From: an uncultured Succinivibrio sp.
GTDB lineage: Bacteria > Pseudomonadota > Gammaproteobacteria > Enterobacterales > Succinivibrionaceae
Direction of reading: 5' to 3'
Assembly: GCA_900770725.1 (NCBI GenBank)
Contig: CAAGLL010000030.1
Span: forward strand, 36,681 to 100,680
Length of the DNA: 64,000 bases
A program made the position numbers and the translations under genes. The notes under the pieces are model-generated. The model did no database searches. It was given only the letters and a program-made list of their open reading frames with translations, and was not told the origin of the DNA. Numbering within the stretch: the stretch's first letter is position 1; each line of letters opens with the position of its first letter. This document shows, in pieces, positions 36,463-45,301 of the stretch.

Positions 36463-37350
36463 TCAGATGTAAGGGGAGATCTCCTTCCAGAGCTTGTCGG
36501 CCTCGCCCTTTTCCATCTCAAGCAGCGGGCGCCTCATCAAGGCATTCTTCACAACGCCGCGGCGCCTTAAGACCTCCTTGAAGATGCCCATGTCCGCGCC
36601 GGCCTTCAGGATGTCGATGATCCTGTTGGCCTTGCGCTGCAGGTCGCGGGCCTTCAACAGGTCGCCGTCCTTGTAGGCCTTGTAGACTGCTGCGAAAGCC
36701 TCGGGCATAGGGCCCGCGCAGCCGGAGACGCAGCCCTGGGCGCCGCTGACCAGGGCGGCGAGGAACAGCCTGTCCGGGCCTACGAGCACCGAGAACTTGC
36801 CGTCCTTGATGTTGATGTAGTTGAGGATCCTGACCATGTCAGGGTAGCTGTACTTGATGCCGACCACGTTCGGGCACTCTTCGGCGATCTTGGCGGCAAG
36901 GGCCGGGCTGATGTCATTGGTCGAGCACTGCGGGATCGAGTAGAGGTAGAGCGGGAAGTCAGGGCCAACCGCATTGGCGATCGCCTTGTAGTATTCCATG
37001 AGCGCGCGGTCGCTCGCCCCGAAGAAGCTCGGGGTCACCGCGCCGATGCCGTCGGCGCCGGCGGCCTTGGCGTGCTTGGCAAGCTCGACCGCATCGGCAG
37101 TCGTCATCGCGCCCACGTGGACGTAGACGATGCAGCGGTGGGCCGCCTGCTTTATGACGGTCTCGGCCACGAGCTTGCGCTCTTCAACCGACAGCAGGTA
37201 CATTTCTCCGGTGGTGCCCAGCGGGTAGAGGCAGTTGGTGCCTTTCTCGATCTGGAAGTCGACCTGCTTCTTGAGGCTTTCGGTGTCGATGCTTCCGTCC
37301 TCGTTGAAAGGCGTGGTCATCGCATTGATGACTCCGTACATCAGTTTCAT
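36463..37350 (-). CDS. Dihydrodipicolinate synthase-family (DapA-like) lyase, second copy
   Basis: A 295-residue class I lyase: YPLGTTGEMYLL near residue 44, the catalytic tyrosine in YLYSIPQ, and the Schiff-base lysine in VVGIKYSYPDM. AAGGAG at good spacing. It is the last gene of the leftward TctCBA-aldolase operon, 26 bases after the KDPG-type aldolase. It probably acts on a 2-keto-3-deoxy acid, as N-acetylneuraminate lyase or KDG aldolase relatives do. Not a recent copy of the gene at 2776. Confidence 0.9.
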   Translation of the reverse strand: MKLMYGVINAMTTPFNEDGSIDTESLKKQVDFQIEKGTNCLYPLGTTGEMYLLSVEERKLVAETVIKQAAHRCIVYVHVGAMTTADAVELAKHAKAAGADGIGAVTPSFFGASDRALMEYYKAIANAVGPDFPLYLYSIPQCSTNDISPALAAKIAEECPNVVGIKYSYPDMVRILNYINIKDGKFSVLVGPDRLFLAALVSGAQGCVSGCAGPMPEAFAAVYKAYKDGDLLKARDLQRKANRIIDILKAGADMGIFKEVLRRRGVVKNALMRRPLLEMEKGEADKLWKEISPYI

Positions 37351-37376
37351 CTCAAACTCCTTGGTTTAGTTGAAAT

Positions 37377-38342
37377 TCAGTCCTGCAGCAGGTGGATTGC
37401 AAAGCCTGCGACGGGTTTCTTCAAATAGGCGCAGATGATCCTGCCCTTGTCGTCGTGGGACACGGTGTCCTCGATGAACTCGTAGCCGCGGCGCTTCAAG
37501 TACCAGTAGGCGCGCCTGGCGTCGCGGGTTCCCACGGCGATGTGGCCGTTCTCATAGTAGAACGGAGCCTTCATGGCCTCGAACAGGCCGCCTGCCATGA
37601 AGCTCTTGCCGCAGTCGCGCAGCGGGGCCTTGAAGATGTCCGCGAATTCCTTCGTCTCCTTTTCCGCCTCGTCGCCGCTCTTGGCGTTGACGCCGATGTG
37701 CACGATGTGGAAGTTCAGGTAGGAGAGCACGGTGTTCTCGGCATCCTCCCTGATCTTGTCATAGCGGTCGTTGTAGATGTCGTCGTACTTGAGCATGTAG
37801 TCGCCGCCGGCGCAAGCGACCTTCCAGAACTGCAGGTACTCGAATGCGTTCTCGCAGACGAGATCGCCGGTGGGGACGAAGCGGATGTCGGGGAACGGGC
37901 CGCCGATGAGCTCCATGGTCTTGACGCCGCCGTTCTGGATCGCCGGGAAGAACTTGATGACCTTGCAGCCTAGCTGCCTGGCCCTGCCGAAGTCAGTGGG
38001 GTTGGTGCAGCCGGGGATCATCGGCACGCCGAGCTCGGCTGCGGTCTTGACGACCTCCGGGTCAAGCCCCGGGGCCACCAGGAACTGGGCCCCGCACTTG
38101 ACGGCGGTGCGGGCCTGATCGGGGGTCAGCACGGTTCCGGCGCCGCAGATGAATCCAGGGACCTCGGCGGTGATCCTCTTGATGCTCTCGGCAGAATCTG
38201 CAGAGCGGAACATCACCTCCATGGCGGGGATCCCGGCCTCCTTGAGGGCGCGGGCCAGCGGGACGGCCCTTTGTGCCTTGTCGATGGTGATCACAGGCAG
38301 TATGCCTATGTTGTCAAGCTTTTCCAGTACGTTTTCTGACAT
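37377..38342 (-). CDS. KDPG/KHG aldolase with C-terminal VOC-like domain
   Basis: A 321-residue two-part protein. Residues 1-200 are a class I KDPG/KHG aldolase: AMEVMFRS (catalytic Glu), CGAGTVLTPDQA, PGCTNPTD, and the Schiff-base lysine in KVIKFFPA. Residues from about 210 (HIVHIGVNAKSGDEAEKE) to the end (GHIAVGTRDARRAYWYLKRRGYEF) look like a VOC/glyoxalase-fold domain. Plain Eda is about 210 residues. The start at 38342 follows GGAG. The added domain could bind metal or substrate; its role is unknown. Confidence 0.88.
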   Translation of the reverse strand: MSENVLEKLDNIGILPVITIDKAQRAVPLARALKEAGIPAMEVMFRSADSAESIKRITAEVPGFICGAGTVLTPDQARTAVKCGAQFLVAPGLDPEVVKTAAELGVPMIPGCTNPTDFGRARQLGCKVIKFFPAIQNGGVKTMELIGGPFPDIRFVPTGDLVCENAFEYLQFWKVACAGGDYMLKYDDIYNDRYDKIREDAENTVLSYLNFHIVHIGVNAKSGDEAEKETKEFADIFKAPLRDCGKSFMAGGLFEAMKAPFYYENGHIAVGTRDARRAYWYLKRRGYEFIEDTVSHDDKGRIICAYLKKPVAGFAIHLLQD

Positions 38343-38362
38343 GGTTTGTTCTCCAACAGCAT

Positions 38363-39874
38363 TCATTTTGCTTTAGCAATGAACCGCTTTTTGATGAGCG
38401 GGTAGAAAAGGGTGAGGATGATGAGGATCAGTAGCACGAGGGTCACCGGCCTCTGCACGAAGATCAGGAGCGATCCCTGCGAGAGCACCAGCGCGCGCCT
38501 CAGGTTCGACTCGAGCATGCCGCCTAGGAGCAATCCCAGGATGAACGGCCCCGGCGCATAGCCGCCGCGCTTGAAGAAGAACCCGGCGATGCCGGCAAGG
38601 CCCATGATGATGACGTCCGAGAAGGAGTTGTTCAGGGCGTAGGAGCCCACGGCGCAGAGAATGCACACGGCGACCCACACGGTCTCGGGGCGGGCGTTCA
38701 GGATCTTCGCGGAAGCCTTCGCGGTTATGAGCCCGAAGATCAGGATCGCGACGTTCGAGAGCAGCATGAGCTGCATGATCTGGACCACGAAGTCGGCGTT
38801 GTCAGTGAACATCTTCGGGCCAGGCTGCATGCCGTACATCATGAGCGAGCCGATGAGGATCGCGGTCACGGCATCGCCCGGGATGCCCAATGTCAGCATG
38901 GTGGTGAGGGCGCCGCCAAGCACGCCGTTGTTGGCTGTGCATGAGACTGCGAATCCCTCGACCGACCCCTTGCCGTACTCCTCAGGGTGCTTTGAGAGCT
39001 TTTTGGCCTGGCCCCAGCAGATGATCGAGGCTATGTCGCCGCCGGCTGCCGGGATGGCGCCGATGACCGCCGACTCGGCGCCGGCAAGGGCAGTAGGCTT
39101 GACGAGCCCCAGTAGCTGCTTTGCAGAAGGCAGGATCCTGCCCAAGTTGCCAGCAGCCTGGGATGCCATCTTGAGCTCCTTGGCCTCCAGCGACTTCTTG
39201 TGCTCGTAGATCTGGTTTAGCACTTCGCCGATGCCGAACATTCCGATCATCACGGGCAGGAAGCTCACGCCAGCGACCAGCGCGGTCGTATCAAGCGTGA
39301 AGCGCTTGACGGCGAGCATCGGGTCCACGCCCACAGTGGAGAGCATGAGGCCTGCAAAGCCCATCGCCATGCCCTTTACGACATTGTTGCCCGAGCAGGA
39401 GATCATCATGGTCAGTCCGAAGAGCGCGAGCATGAAGTACTCGGTTGGGCCGAACTTCACAGTGAAGCTGGCGATTGGGAAGGCCAGGAAGATCAGGAAG
39501 AGCGTGGAGATCACGCCGCCTGCCACCGAGAAGATGCAGTTGATGCCAAGCGCCAGGCCGCCCTTGCCCTGGCGGAAGAGCTGGTAGCCGTCGAAGGTCG
39601 AGGCGATGGACGCCGGGGTGCCCGGGGTGTTGATGATCACCGCCGAGATGCCGCCTGCGAAGATCGCGGAGTTCCACACGCCGATGAGCATGGCGAAGCC
39701 GCACGAGGGCTCGAACCAGAAGGTGATCGGGGTGAGGATGGCGATGGCCATGGTGGCCGAGAGCCCGGGCAGGGCTCCGATCACGATGCCGATGACCACG
39801 CCGACGAAGTTGAACATCAGGACCTCTGGGGTCATGATGCTAAGGAATCCTTGGATCCACAAAGACATGTCCAT
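38363..39874 (-). CDS. Tripartite tricarboxylate transporter, large permease (TctA), second system
   Basis: A 503-residue polytopic permease with GALPGLSATMAIAILTPITF near residue 33 and TLGIPGDAVTAILIGSLMMYG near 320. The leader GGGGGC precedes the ATG. It lies between TctB and the KDPG-type aldolase. The two TctA proteins in the window differ throughout, so they serve different carboxylates. Confidence 0.94.
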   Translation of the reverse strand: MDMSLWIQGFLSIMTPEVLMFNFVGVVIGIVIGALPGLSATMAIAILTPITFWFEPSCGFAMLIGVWNSAIFAGGISAVIINTPGTPASIASTFDGYQLFRQGKGGLALGINCIFSVAGGVISTLFLIFLAFPIASFTVKFGPTEYFMLALFGLTMMISCSGNNVVKGMAMGFAGLMLSTVGVDPMLAVKRFTLDTTALVAGVSFLPVMIGMFGIGEVLNQIYEHKKSLEAKELKMASQAAGNLGRILPSAKQLLGLVKPTALAGAESAVIGAIPAAGGDIASIICWGQAKKLSKHPEEYGKGSVEGFAVSCTANNGVLGGALTTMLTLGIPGDAVTAILIGSLMMYGMQPGPKMFTDNADFVVQIMQLMLLSNVAILIFGLITAKASAKILNARPETVWVAVCILCAVGSYALNNSFSDVIIMGLAGIAGFFFKRGGYAPGPFILGLLLGGMLESNLRRALVLSQGSLLIFVQRPVTLVLLILIILTLFYPLIKKRFIAKAK

Positions 39875-39887
39875 AGGCAGCCCCCGG

Positions 39888-40346
39888 TCAGATGGTGAAT
39901 TGGACGCTCAGCAGGCGTTCAAATATGAAATAGAGCAGCCCCAGGATCACCGCGGTGAAGATGAGGTTGAACTTCCAGGTCCTTCCGAACGCGAAGTTGT
40001 AGAGCAGGCACAGCGCCGCCACTCCGACATAGAAATTCAGGAAGTACCACAGCGCCATGAACAGGATGAACACGGCAGATACGAAAGCGATGAGCTTGCC
40101 GTTTGACAGCTGCTCGGGATCGGAGCCGAAGAAGTCCACCGAGCCCTTCTTTACGGCCTCGATGGTGATCCACAGCCCGAAGAAAATGGTGAAGGCAGCG
40201 CACAGCGCCGGGAATAACCCAGGTCCGGGCCCCGGCACGGCCGCCTTTCCAGCAATGCCAAGCGAGATGCCTCCTGCGAGGAAGGCCAGCCCGGCCACCA
40301 CAAAGCACAAGCCGACAATTATGTCGCCCTTTGATTTGCGTTCCAT
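39888..40346 (-). CDS. Tripartite tricarboxylate transporter, small subunit (TctB), second system
   Basis: A 152-residue membrane protein with four hydrophobic segments and the early GLCFVVAGLAFLAGGISLG. AAGGGGGA ribosome site. Between TctC and TctA of the same operon; separated from TctC by a perfect stem-loop. Confidence 0.88.
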   Translation of the reverse strand: MERKSKGDIIVGLCFVVAGLAFLAGGISLGIAGKAAVPGPGPGLFPALCAAFTIFFGLWITIEAVKKGSVDFFGSDPEQLSNGKLIAFVSAVFILFMALWYFLNFYVGVAALCLLYNFAFGRTWKFNLIFTAVILGLLYFIFERLLSVQFTI

Positions 40347-40380
40347 CTATCCCCCTTAAGTACTGGAAGGTTCCAAATCA

Positions 40381-40403
40381 AGGCGGCGCCTTGGGCGCCG
40401 CCT
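40381..40403 (-). terminator. Stem-loop between TctC and TctB
   Basis: AGGCGGCGCC (40381-40390), loop of three bases, GGCGCCGCCT (40394-40403): a perfect 10-bp stem 14 bases after the TctC stop on the minus strand. Read leftward it is followed by TTGATTTGG. It probably attenuates read-through from the binding-protein gene. Confidence 0.75.
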
Positions 40404-40417
40404 GTGCATTCAAGCGA

Positions 40418-41395
40418 TTACTTCTTTATGAGCTTCGGGATCAGGACCTTGTAGGATTCAAGCTGGGATTTGGCGAACTTGTCCATGTCCTTGCCGTTCA
40501 AGTAGGCGTACTCGAAGCCGCGCTGCGCAAGCAGGTCCTTCAGGGCCTGGCTCTGGGCAACCTTGGCAGAGGCGTCGTCAAGGATCTTCACCACATCAGC
40601 AGGAGTCCCCTTGGGCACTGCGAAGCCGCCCCAGCCCATGGCGCTGACGTCATAGCCAAGCTCCTTGGAAGTCTTGACATCAGGCACCACGGAAGAGCGC
40701 TTGTCGCCCAGGACCGCCAGGACCTTGAACTGGCCGGAGTCGACATTGCTCTTGACCTCGGAAGGCGAGACAGCGACTGCGTCGATGTTCTTGCCCAGCA
40801 GGGCGGCGACCGCAGGGGCGGCGCCGTCAAACGGCACATGGTTGAACTTCACGCCGGCCGCCTGCTCGAGGCTGGCTGCGGCCACGTTCCAAATCGAGCC
40901 AGGGCCGGAGTTGCCGACGGTGACCTTGCCCGGGTTCTCCTTGGCGTACTTGAGGAAGTCGTCAAGGGTGTTCCACTTGGCGTCCTTGGAGACCGTGATG
41001 GCGGCCGGAATGGTCATGATGCGGCAGACGAAGGTGAAGTCATCCGAGGAGATGTCCGAAAGGCCCAGGGCCGAGATCATCGTGGACTCCACCGGCATGT
41101 ACGACATGGTGTAGCCGTCAGGCCTGGAGTTCTTCACAGACTCGAGGCCGACTGCGCCAGAGGCGCCGGTCCTGTTGACCACCACCACCGGCTTGCCGAG
41201 CTGCTTCTCAAGCTCTTTGCCGTAGATGCGTGCCACGGTGTCAGAAGCCCCGCCAGGAGCGTAGGGCACCACGATCTGGATCTGCTTGCGCGGGAATTTC
41301 GCGGCGGCGCTTGCAGTGGTGCCCGCGGCGATGAAGGAGACGGCGGCAGCCAGGACGGCGGCCTTCGCTAACTTGCCAAACACGTGTCTAATCAT
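40418..41395 (-). CDS. TctC/Bug-family periplasmic solute-binding protein, second system
   Basis: A 325-residue secreted binding protein. The signal peptide ends near TASA-AAKFP. The mature start FPRKQIQIVVPYAPGGASDTVAR is the classical Bug pattern, followed by VNRTGASGAVG. GGAG upstream. First gene of the TctC-TctB-TctA-aldolase-lyase operon. Confidence 0.94.
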   Translation of the reverse strand: MIRHVFGKLAKAAVLAAAVSFIAAGTTASAAAKFPRKQIQIVVPYAPGGASDTVARIYGKELEKQLGKPVVVVNRTGASGAVGLESVKNSRPDGYTMSYMPVESTMISALGLSDISSDDFTFVCRIMTIPAAITVSKDAKWNTLDDFLKYAKENPGKVTVGNSGPGSIWNVAAASLEQAAGVKFNHVPFDGAAPAVAALLGKNIDAVAVSPSEVKSNVDSGQFKVLAVLGDKRSSVVPDVKTSKELGYDVSAMGWGGFAVPKGTPADVVKILDDASAKVAQSQALKDLLAQRGFEYAYLNGKDMDKFAKSQLESYKVLIPKLIKK

Positions 41396-41417
41396 GATTT
41401 GTACTCCAATTGTCTTG

Positions 41418-41439
41418 TTTGAAATATTTGTTATTCAAA
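41418..41439. promoter_or_regulatory. Possible regulator site upstream of TctC
   Basis: TTTGAA (41418-41423) and TTCAAA (41434-41439) form an inverted repeat with a 10-base spacer in the gap between the IclR gene and TctC. Position fits an IclR operator, but only one copy is seen. Confidence 0.3.
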
Positions 41440-41495
41440 TGATTGTCAGAAATATCCAAATGCCTTTAGCAGATCCCTCCCATCAAGTCGATGTG

Positions 41496-42311
41496 TCAAT
41501 TGCCTTGTGGCTCGTAAATCCTGTCGCCCTTGAAACCCAGCTTCCTTGAGACCTCCATGGCGGTCTCCATGACCTGCTTGGAGATGATCTCCTCCTTCCT
41601 CGGGTTCATCAGGCTGTAGATGCTTGCAACGCTGATGGCGGCAACAGCGGCCCCGGTGTGGTCGCGAATCGCGCAGCCTATGCAAAGCATGTTCGGGCCG
41701 TCCTCGCGGTCGTCCATCGTGAAGCCGCGGCTGCGGCTCCGGGCGGCGTCCCTGAGCACCTGGACGCCGGTCGTGAGTGACATGGGCGTATTCACGGGGT
41801 AGGGCTCAGGGCCCAGCAACTCCAGGACCTCGCCGTTTGAATGGGTGTAGAGCAGCGCCTTGCCAAGCGAGGTGGTGTGCAGGTAGCGCCTGCTCCCCAG
41901 CTTGGCCATGGCCTTGACCACCGAATGATCCTCGGCCTTGTCGAGGTAGACCACCATCCCGTGATCCTCGATCCCCAGGAATACCGTGCCGCCAGAGGTG
42001 CGGTTGAGCTCCTGAAGATAGGGGCGGGCCGCGTCGGTGACGCCGATGCGCTCGACCACGCTCGATCCGATTTCAAAGGCCATGATGGAGAGGCCGTAGA
42101 GCTTGCCGCCATCGCCCTTGGGCTCGACCATGCCTTTCTCGACCATTGTGTGCACGAGCTCGAAGGCGCTGCTCTTGGGGATCTTCATCAGCTCGCAGAT
42201 GTCCTGCAGCGAGAGGTAGCGCCCGGCGTCGACGAACAGCTTCATCAGGTCGATGGTCCTGGCCACTGACTTGACCAGCTTCACATTGGCTTTTTGGAAA
42301 GTTCCGTTCAT
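41496..42311 (-). CDS. IclR-family transcriptional regulator
   Basis: A 271-residue regulator. The N-terminal winged helix has SLQDICELMKIPKSSAFELVHTM; the C-terminal effector domain has GGTVFLGIEDHGMVVYLDKAED and RSRGFTMDDREDGPNMLCIGCAIRD, all typical of IclR. The start at 42311 is preferred to 42353. It lies immediately upstream of the TctC operon in the same direction and most likely senses the sugar acid or its keto-deoxy product. Confidence 0.92.
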   Translation of the reverse strand: MNGTFQKANVKLVKSVARTIDLMKLFVDAGRYLSLQDICELMKIPKSSAFELVHTMVEKGMVEPKGDGGKLYGLSIMAFEIGSSVVERIGVTDAARPYLQELNRTSGGTVFLGIEDHGMVVYLDKAEDHSVVKAMAKLGSRRYLHTTSLGKALLYTHSNGEVLELLGPEPYPVNTPMSLTTGVQVLRDAARSRSRGFTMDDREDGPNMLCIGCAIRDHTGAAVAAISVASIYSLMNPRKEEIISKQVMETAMEVSRKLGFKGDRIYEPQGN

Positions 42312-42732
42312 GTATGCGTCCGAGCGTTGAAAACGTGCCGAACTGGGTGGCACCCCACTTTTCCTTTTTAGGTCAAAGCAGACTGCTTAGCTCAGTTCTT
42401 TGTCAACTTAGCGAGGCCGGTCATGGTTTTGGTTCGTCACCAAAGATAGTTCGCATTTGTGAACAAAGTTCACATTCATGAATATGCTGTTTTGATCTGC
42501 ACCTGGAAAAGCCGTTAGGCAGTGCGGCAGGATGGTTTCGGGAGAGCGAAAAGTCCAGCAGCAAGAGGCGTGGCGCGCCGCGGGATAGAGGTTTGAAGTA
42601 AATGGATGCAAGCATGGTTGCTTCAAGACCGAGGCAAAGGAAAGGCCGAGCGCGCTCAAGCGCAATGCCGCTTCCGTGATCGGTGCCGTTAAAGGCGGGG
42701 AGGCTGAAGGAGGAATGCTTGAGGGCCCCAAA
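42312..42732. other. Intergenic region with a TGTGAAC-AAA-GTTCACA palindrome
   Basis: No gene is visible. TGTGAACAAAGTTCACA (42458-42474) is a perfect inverted repeat with 7-base arms, followed by ATTCATGAAT. It resembles a CRP site but has seven rather than six central bases. Its position about 150 bases upstream of the iclR start suggests an autoregulatory or CRP-like site. Confidence 0.45.
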
Positions 42733-42764
42733 AAAAGGCCCGGCAGCTTGACGCTCCGGGCTAA
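42733..42764 (-). terminator. Terminator downstream of the mannanase gene
   Basis: On the minus strand GCCCGG, a 12-base loop and CCGGGC are followed by CTTTTTTT. It lies about 110 bases after the GH5 stop and ends that transcript. Confidence 0.75.
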
Positions 42765-42875
42765 ATTGGCTTGTTTGCCATTTACTTCCCAGTCCGCAGC
42801 AAGGAACTACAAAAAACCGCGGCGGGAAGAACCATTGAATGCATGATGGCTGTTTTTTCTTATGCCACCCTTATC

Positions 42876-44915
42876 TCATTCATAGACGGGCCTTAGGAAC
42901 TCGATGTCGTCCACGTAGATCGGGCCGTCGTACTTCATGTGGTCGGCGACGAAGCAGATGAAGAAGTCAGGCTTCTTGCCCTTGGCGGCATCTCCGACAT
43001 CGATCTCGATCTTCGCCTTCCAGTAATCCTTTCCATTCAGGGAGACTTTTTCAAGATCCTTGAGTTGTTTGTGGAACTTATCCACGCCCAGCTTCACCCA
43101 GCCGTCGCCAAGCGCGGCATAAGGGCGGATCCCGCCTTCCGAAACGTTTGCAGGAATATAAAGAGTATAGTCCATTTTCTGGATGTTGGAGAACTTCTTT
43201 ACGCCCATGTTGCGGAATTTGATCTCCTCCCAATCGTTGGCGCCGGAGAACGAGCCGTTGAGCTTGAGCGCGGGCTCGCCGAGATCATTTGAGACCTCGA
43301 GGGCGGGCGAGCCCCACTTGGCCTGCCAGGTCCCCTCGCTCTCCCAGCCGTCCAGTCCGTTTGAGAAGTCGTACTTGGCGGCAGCCTCGTAGCCCTTGAT
43401 CTTCTTGTCGTGGGTGAACGAGAACTTGGCCTTGACCTCGCCTGCCTTGGCAAACGTTGCGCTTGCTACCGCGCTGACCTTGCCGTAGCCCAGGTCGGCG
43501 GCGCCTGCGTCAGCCTCCCAGTACCCGTCCCCGTCGGCGTCCTTGAGCTCGATGGTCTTGTTGGTCGTAAGCAGCCTCACCGATACCTTGGAGACCGAGT
43601 CGCCATTTGCCGGATACGGGAAGGTTGAGATCTTCACGCTGTCGCTGCCCACGGTGGCGCCTTCCTTCGGCGAGGCGATGTAGAGTTCGCTTGAATCCTG
43701 GTAGGGCAGGCCGCGGAACATCAGGCTGGCGTTCGTGAGGATCGCGTCGGTGGCCTTGCCGTCGTGCAGCACCCTGAAGCCATCGTAGTCGGGGTAGAGG
43801 TTGCCGGGCTTGCCCGCCTCCTGGGAGGTCAGGATCCAGAACATCGAGCCGTCGATGCCGTTCTTGAAGGCCACGTCGTTCCACCTGCGGTAGATGAAGT
43901 CGCGGTTCTCAGGATCGTTGGCGCCGATGCCGTACTCCTCGAGCACCGCGGGCTTGCCTGCGGCATTGGCAGCCTTGGCGTGGTCGATGATCCACTGCGT
44001 GCCCCACTTCTCCTCCTCAGGCTTGACCCAGGTGGACGGGTAGAGGTGGAAGGTGCCGTAGTTCACGTCGGGAAGCTCGATCAAGCGCTCCCAGTCGACC
44101 CCGGAGTAGCCGTTGTAGGCCCAGTCGTCCGAGCCCTTGCGGTTGAAGAAGCCCTCGGAACCCACGGCGATGAGCTGCTTGGGCGCAAGCTTCCTGATGT
44201 ACGAGGAGATGTCCTTTGCCCAGTTGACGATGGTGTTGCCGGTCTTGTCGGACTCGCAGCGCGGCTCGTTGGCAAGCTCCCAGGTCATGATCGCAGGCTC
44301 GTCCTTGTTCACGATCCCGGTGTACTTGTTCTTGTGGTTGACCATGTGCTCGATGTATTTCTTGTAGCACTCGATGATCTTCTTGTCGGTGTAGAAGGCC
44401 TCCTGGTGGGGCTTTTGGAACCACTTGGCGTACTGCACCATGCCGCCGAAGTCAGGCCAGTAGTTCGTGAGCACCACGACGACCCTGATCCCGCGCTTCT
44501 TGGCGCCGGCGACCGTGTAGTCCAGGCGCTCCCAGGCGCTGTTGACTCCAGCCTTCTCATACACGCTAGGCTCGGGCTGCATGGAATGGTCGTGGCTCAC
44601 GCCCTCCATGAAGCCCCAGACGCGGATGGTGTTGAGCCCCATCGCGGCGGCATCGTCGAGCACCGAGTCGATCATCTCGTTGGTGCCGTAGTGCATGTAG
44701 TAGTTGTTGGTGCCGGCGATCTTGAAGGGGGCGCCGTCCAAGAGCAGATCCTTGCCTTTCTGCGTTACGAAGGAGGTGACCTGGCCTGCAGGCGGAACGA
44801 CGCTCTTTGCGGCGCTTGCAGTGGAGCTTGACGAGGTGTCCTCGGTGCTGCTGCATGCGCAGGCGAGCGCGGCGGCCGCGATGGCGGCGCATGCGAGGGT
44901 AGGCTTTGATTTCAT
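42876..44915 (-). CDS. GH5 endo-beta-1,4-mannanase lipoprotein (GH5_7-like) with C-terminal binding region
   Basis: A 679-residue exported enzyme. The N-terminus is a lipoprotein-type signal with Cys19/Cys21 followed by a Ser/Thr-rich linker. The GH5 barrel (about 50-400) has TIRVWGFMEG, the acid/base Glu217 in WELANEPR, the FHLYPSTW strand and the nucleophile Glu327 in VLEEYG. Residues 400-490 look like an immunoglobulin-like linker, and 520-679 like a carbohydrate-binding jelly roll ending IYVDDIEF. It would attack mannan at the cell surface and feed the GH130 pathway. Two LacI-type operators lie upstream. Confidence 0.9.
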   Translation of the reverse strand: MKSKPTLACAAIAAAALACACSSTEDTSSSSTASAAKSVVPPAGQVTSFVTQKGKDLLLDGAPFKIAGTNNYYMHYGTNEMIDSVLDDAAAMGLNTIRVWGFMEGVSHDHSMQPEPSVYEKAGVNSAWERLDYTVAGAKKRGIRVVVVLTNYWPDFGGMVQYAKWFQKPHQEAFYTDKKIIECYKKYIEHMVNHKNKYTGIVNKDEPAIMTWELANEPRCESDKTGNTIVNWAKDISSYIRKLAPKQLIAVGSEGFFNRKGSDDWAYNGYSGVDWERLIELPDVNYGTFHLYPSTWVKPEEEKWGTQWIIDHAKAANAAGKPAVLEEYGIGANDPENRDFIYRRWNDVAFKNGIDGSMFWILTSQEAGKPGNLYPDYDGFRVLHDGKATDAILTNASLMFRGLPYQDSSELYIASPKEGATVGSDSVKISTFPYPANGDSVSKVSVRLLTTNKTIELKDADGDGYWEADAGAADLGYGKVSAVASATFAKAGEVKAKFSFTHDKKIKGYEAAAKYDFSNGLDGWESEGTWQAKWGSPALEVSNDLGEPALKLNGSFSGANDWEEIKFRNMGVKKFSNIQKMDYTLYIPANVSEGGIRPYAALGDGWVKLGVDKFHKQLKDLEKVSLNGKDYWKAKIEIDVGDAAKGKKPDFFICFVADHMKYDGPIYVDDIEFLRPVYE

Positions 44916-45301
44916 GCTGCTTTGATTTCCTGTAGATTCTTCTTATGTGGATTGCCCATGTGGCATGGGCCGCGGGAGTCTCATCCCGCGTCAACTGAAG
45001 TTTAGGTGACAACGATACGATTCATACTTTAACGTTACGATTTTGTGAAGAACGTCAAAAAGCGCATGCAAAGCGGGCAGTGCACGCATAGCACTGGTAC
45101 ACGAATATCGACATGTTGTACAAATGAATATGTTGTTAAATAAGGAAAACGTCATTTGCATGAAATTAACAATCTTGACGATGTTCACAAAAAGCGAAGC
45201 ACGGATTGGAAAAATTCAAATCGTAACGTTATCATTTCAAACAGTGGGACGCGGGAAAAGCGCTCCACACAATCAAAAGGCAATTAAGGAATTCTATTAA
45301 G
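44916..45301. promoter_or_regulatory. Divergent mannanase / binding-protein promoter with three LacI-type operators
   Basis: Three operator matches: TGACAACGATACGA (45007-45020), CTTTAACGTTACGA (45027-45040), 20 bp apart and nearest the mannanase, and TCGTAACGTTATCA (45221-45234) nearest the binding-protein gene. Sites at both ends about 200 bp apart suit looping. The region is AT-rich with no gene. Confidence 0.75.
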
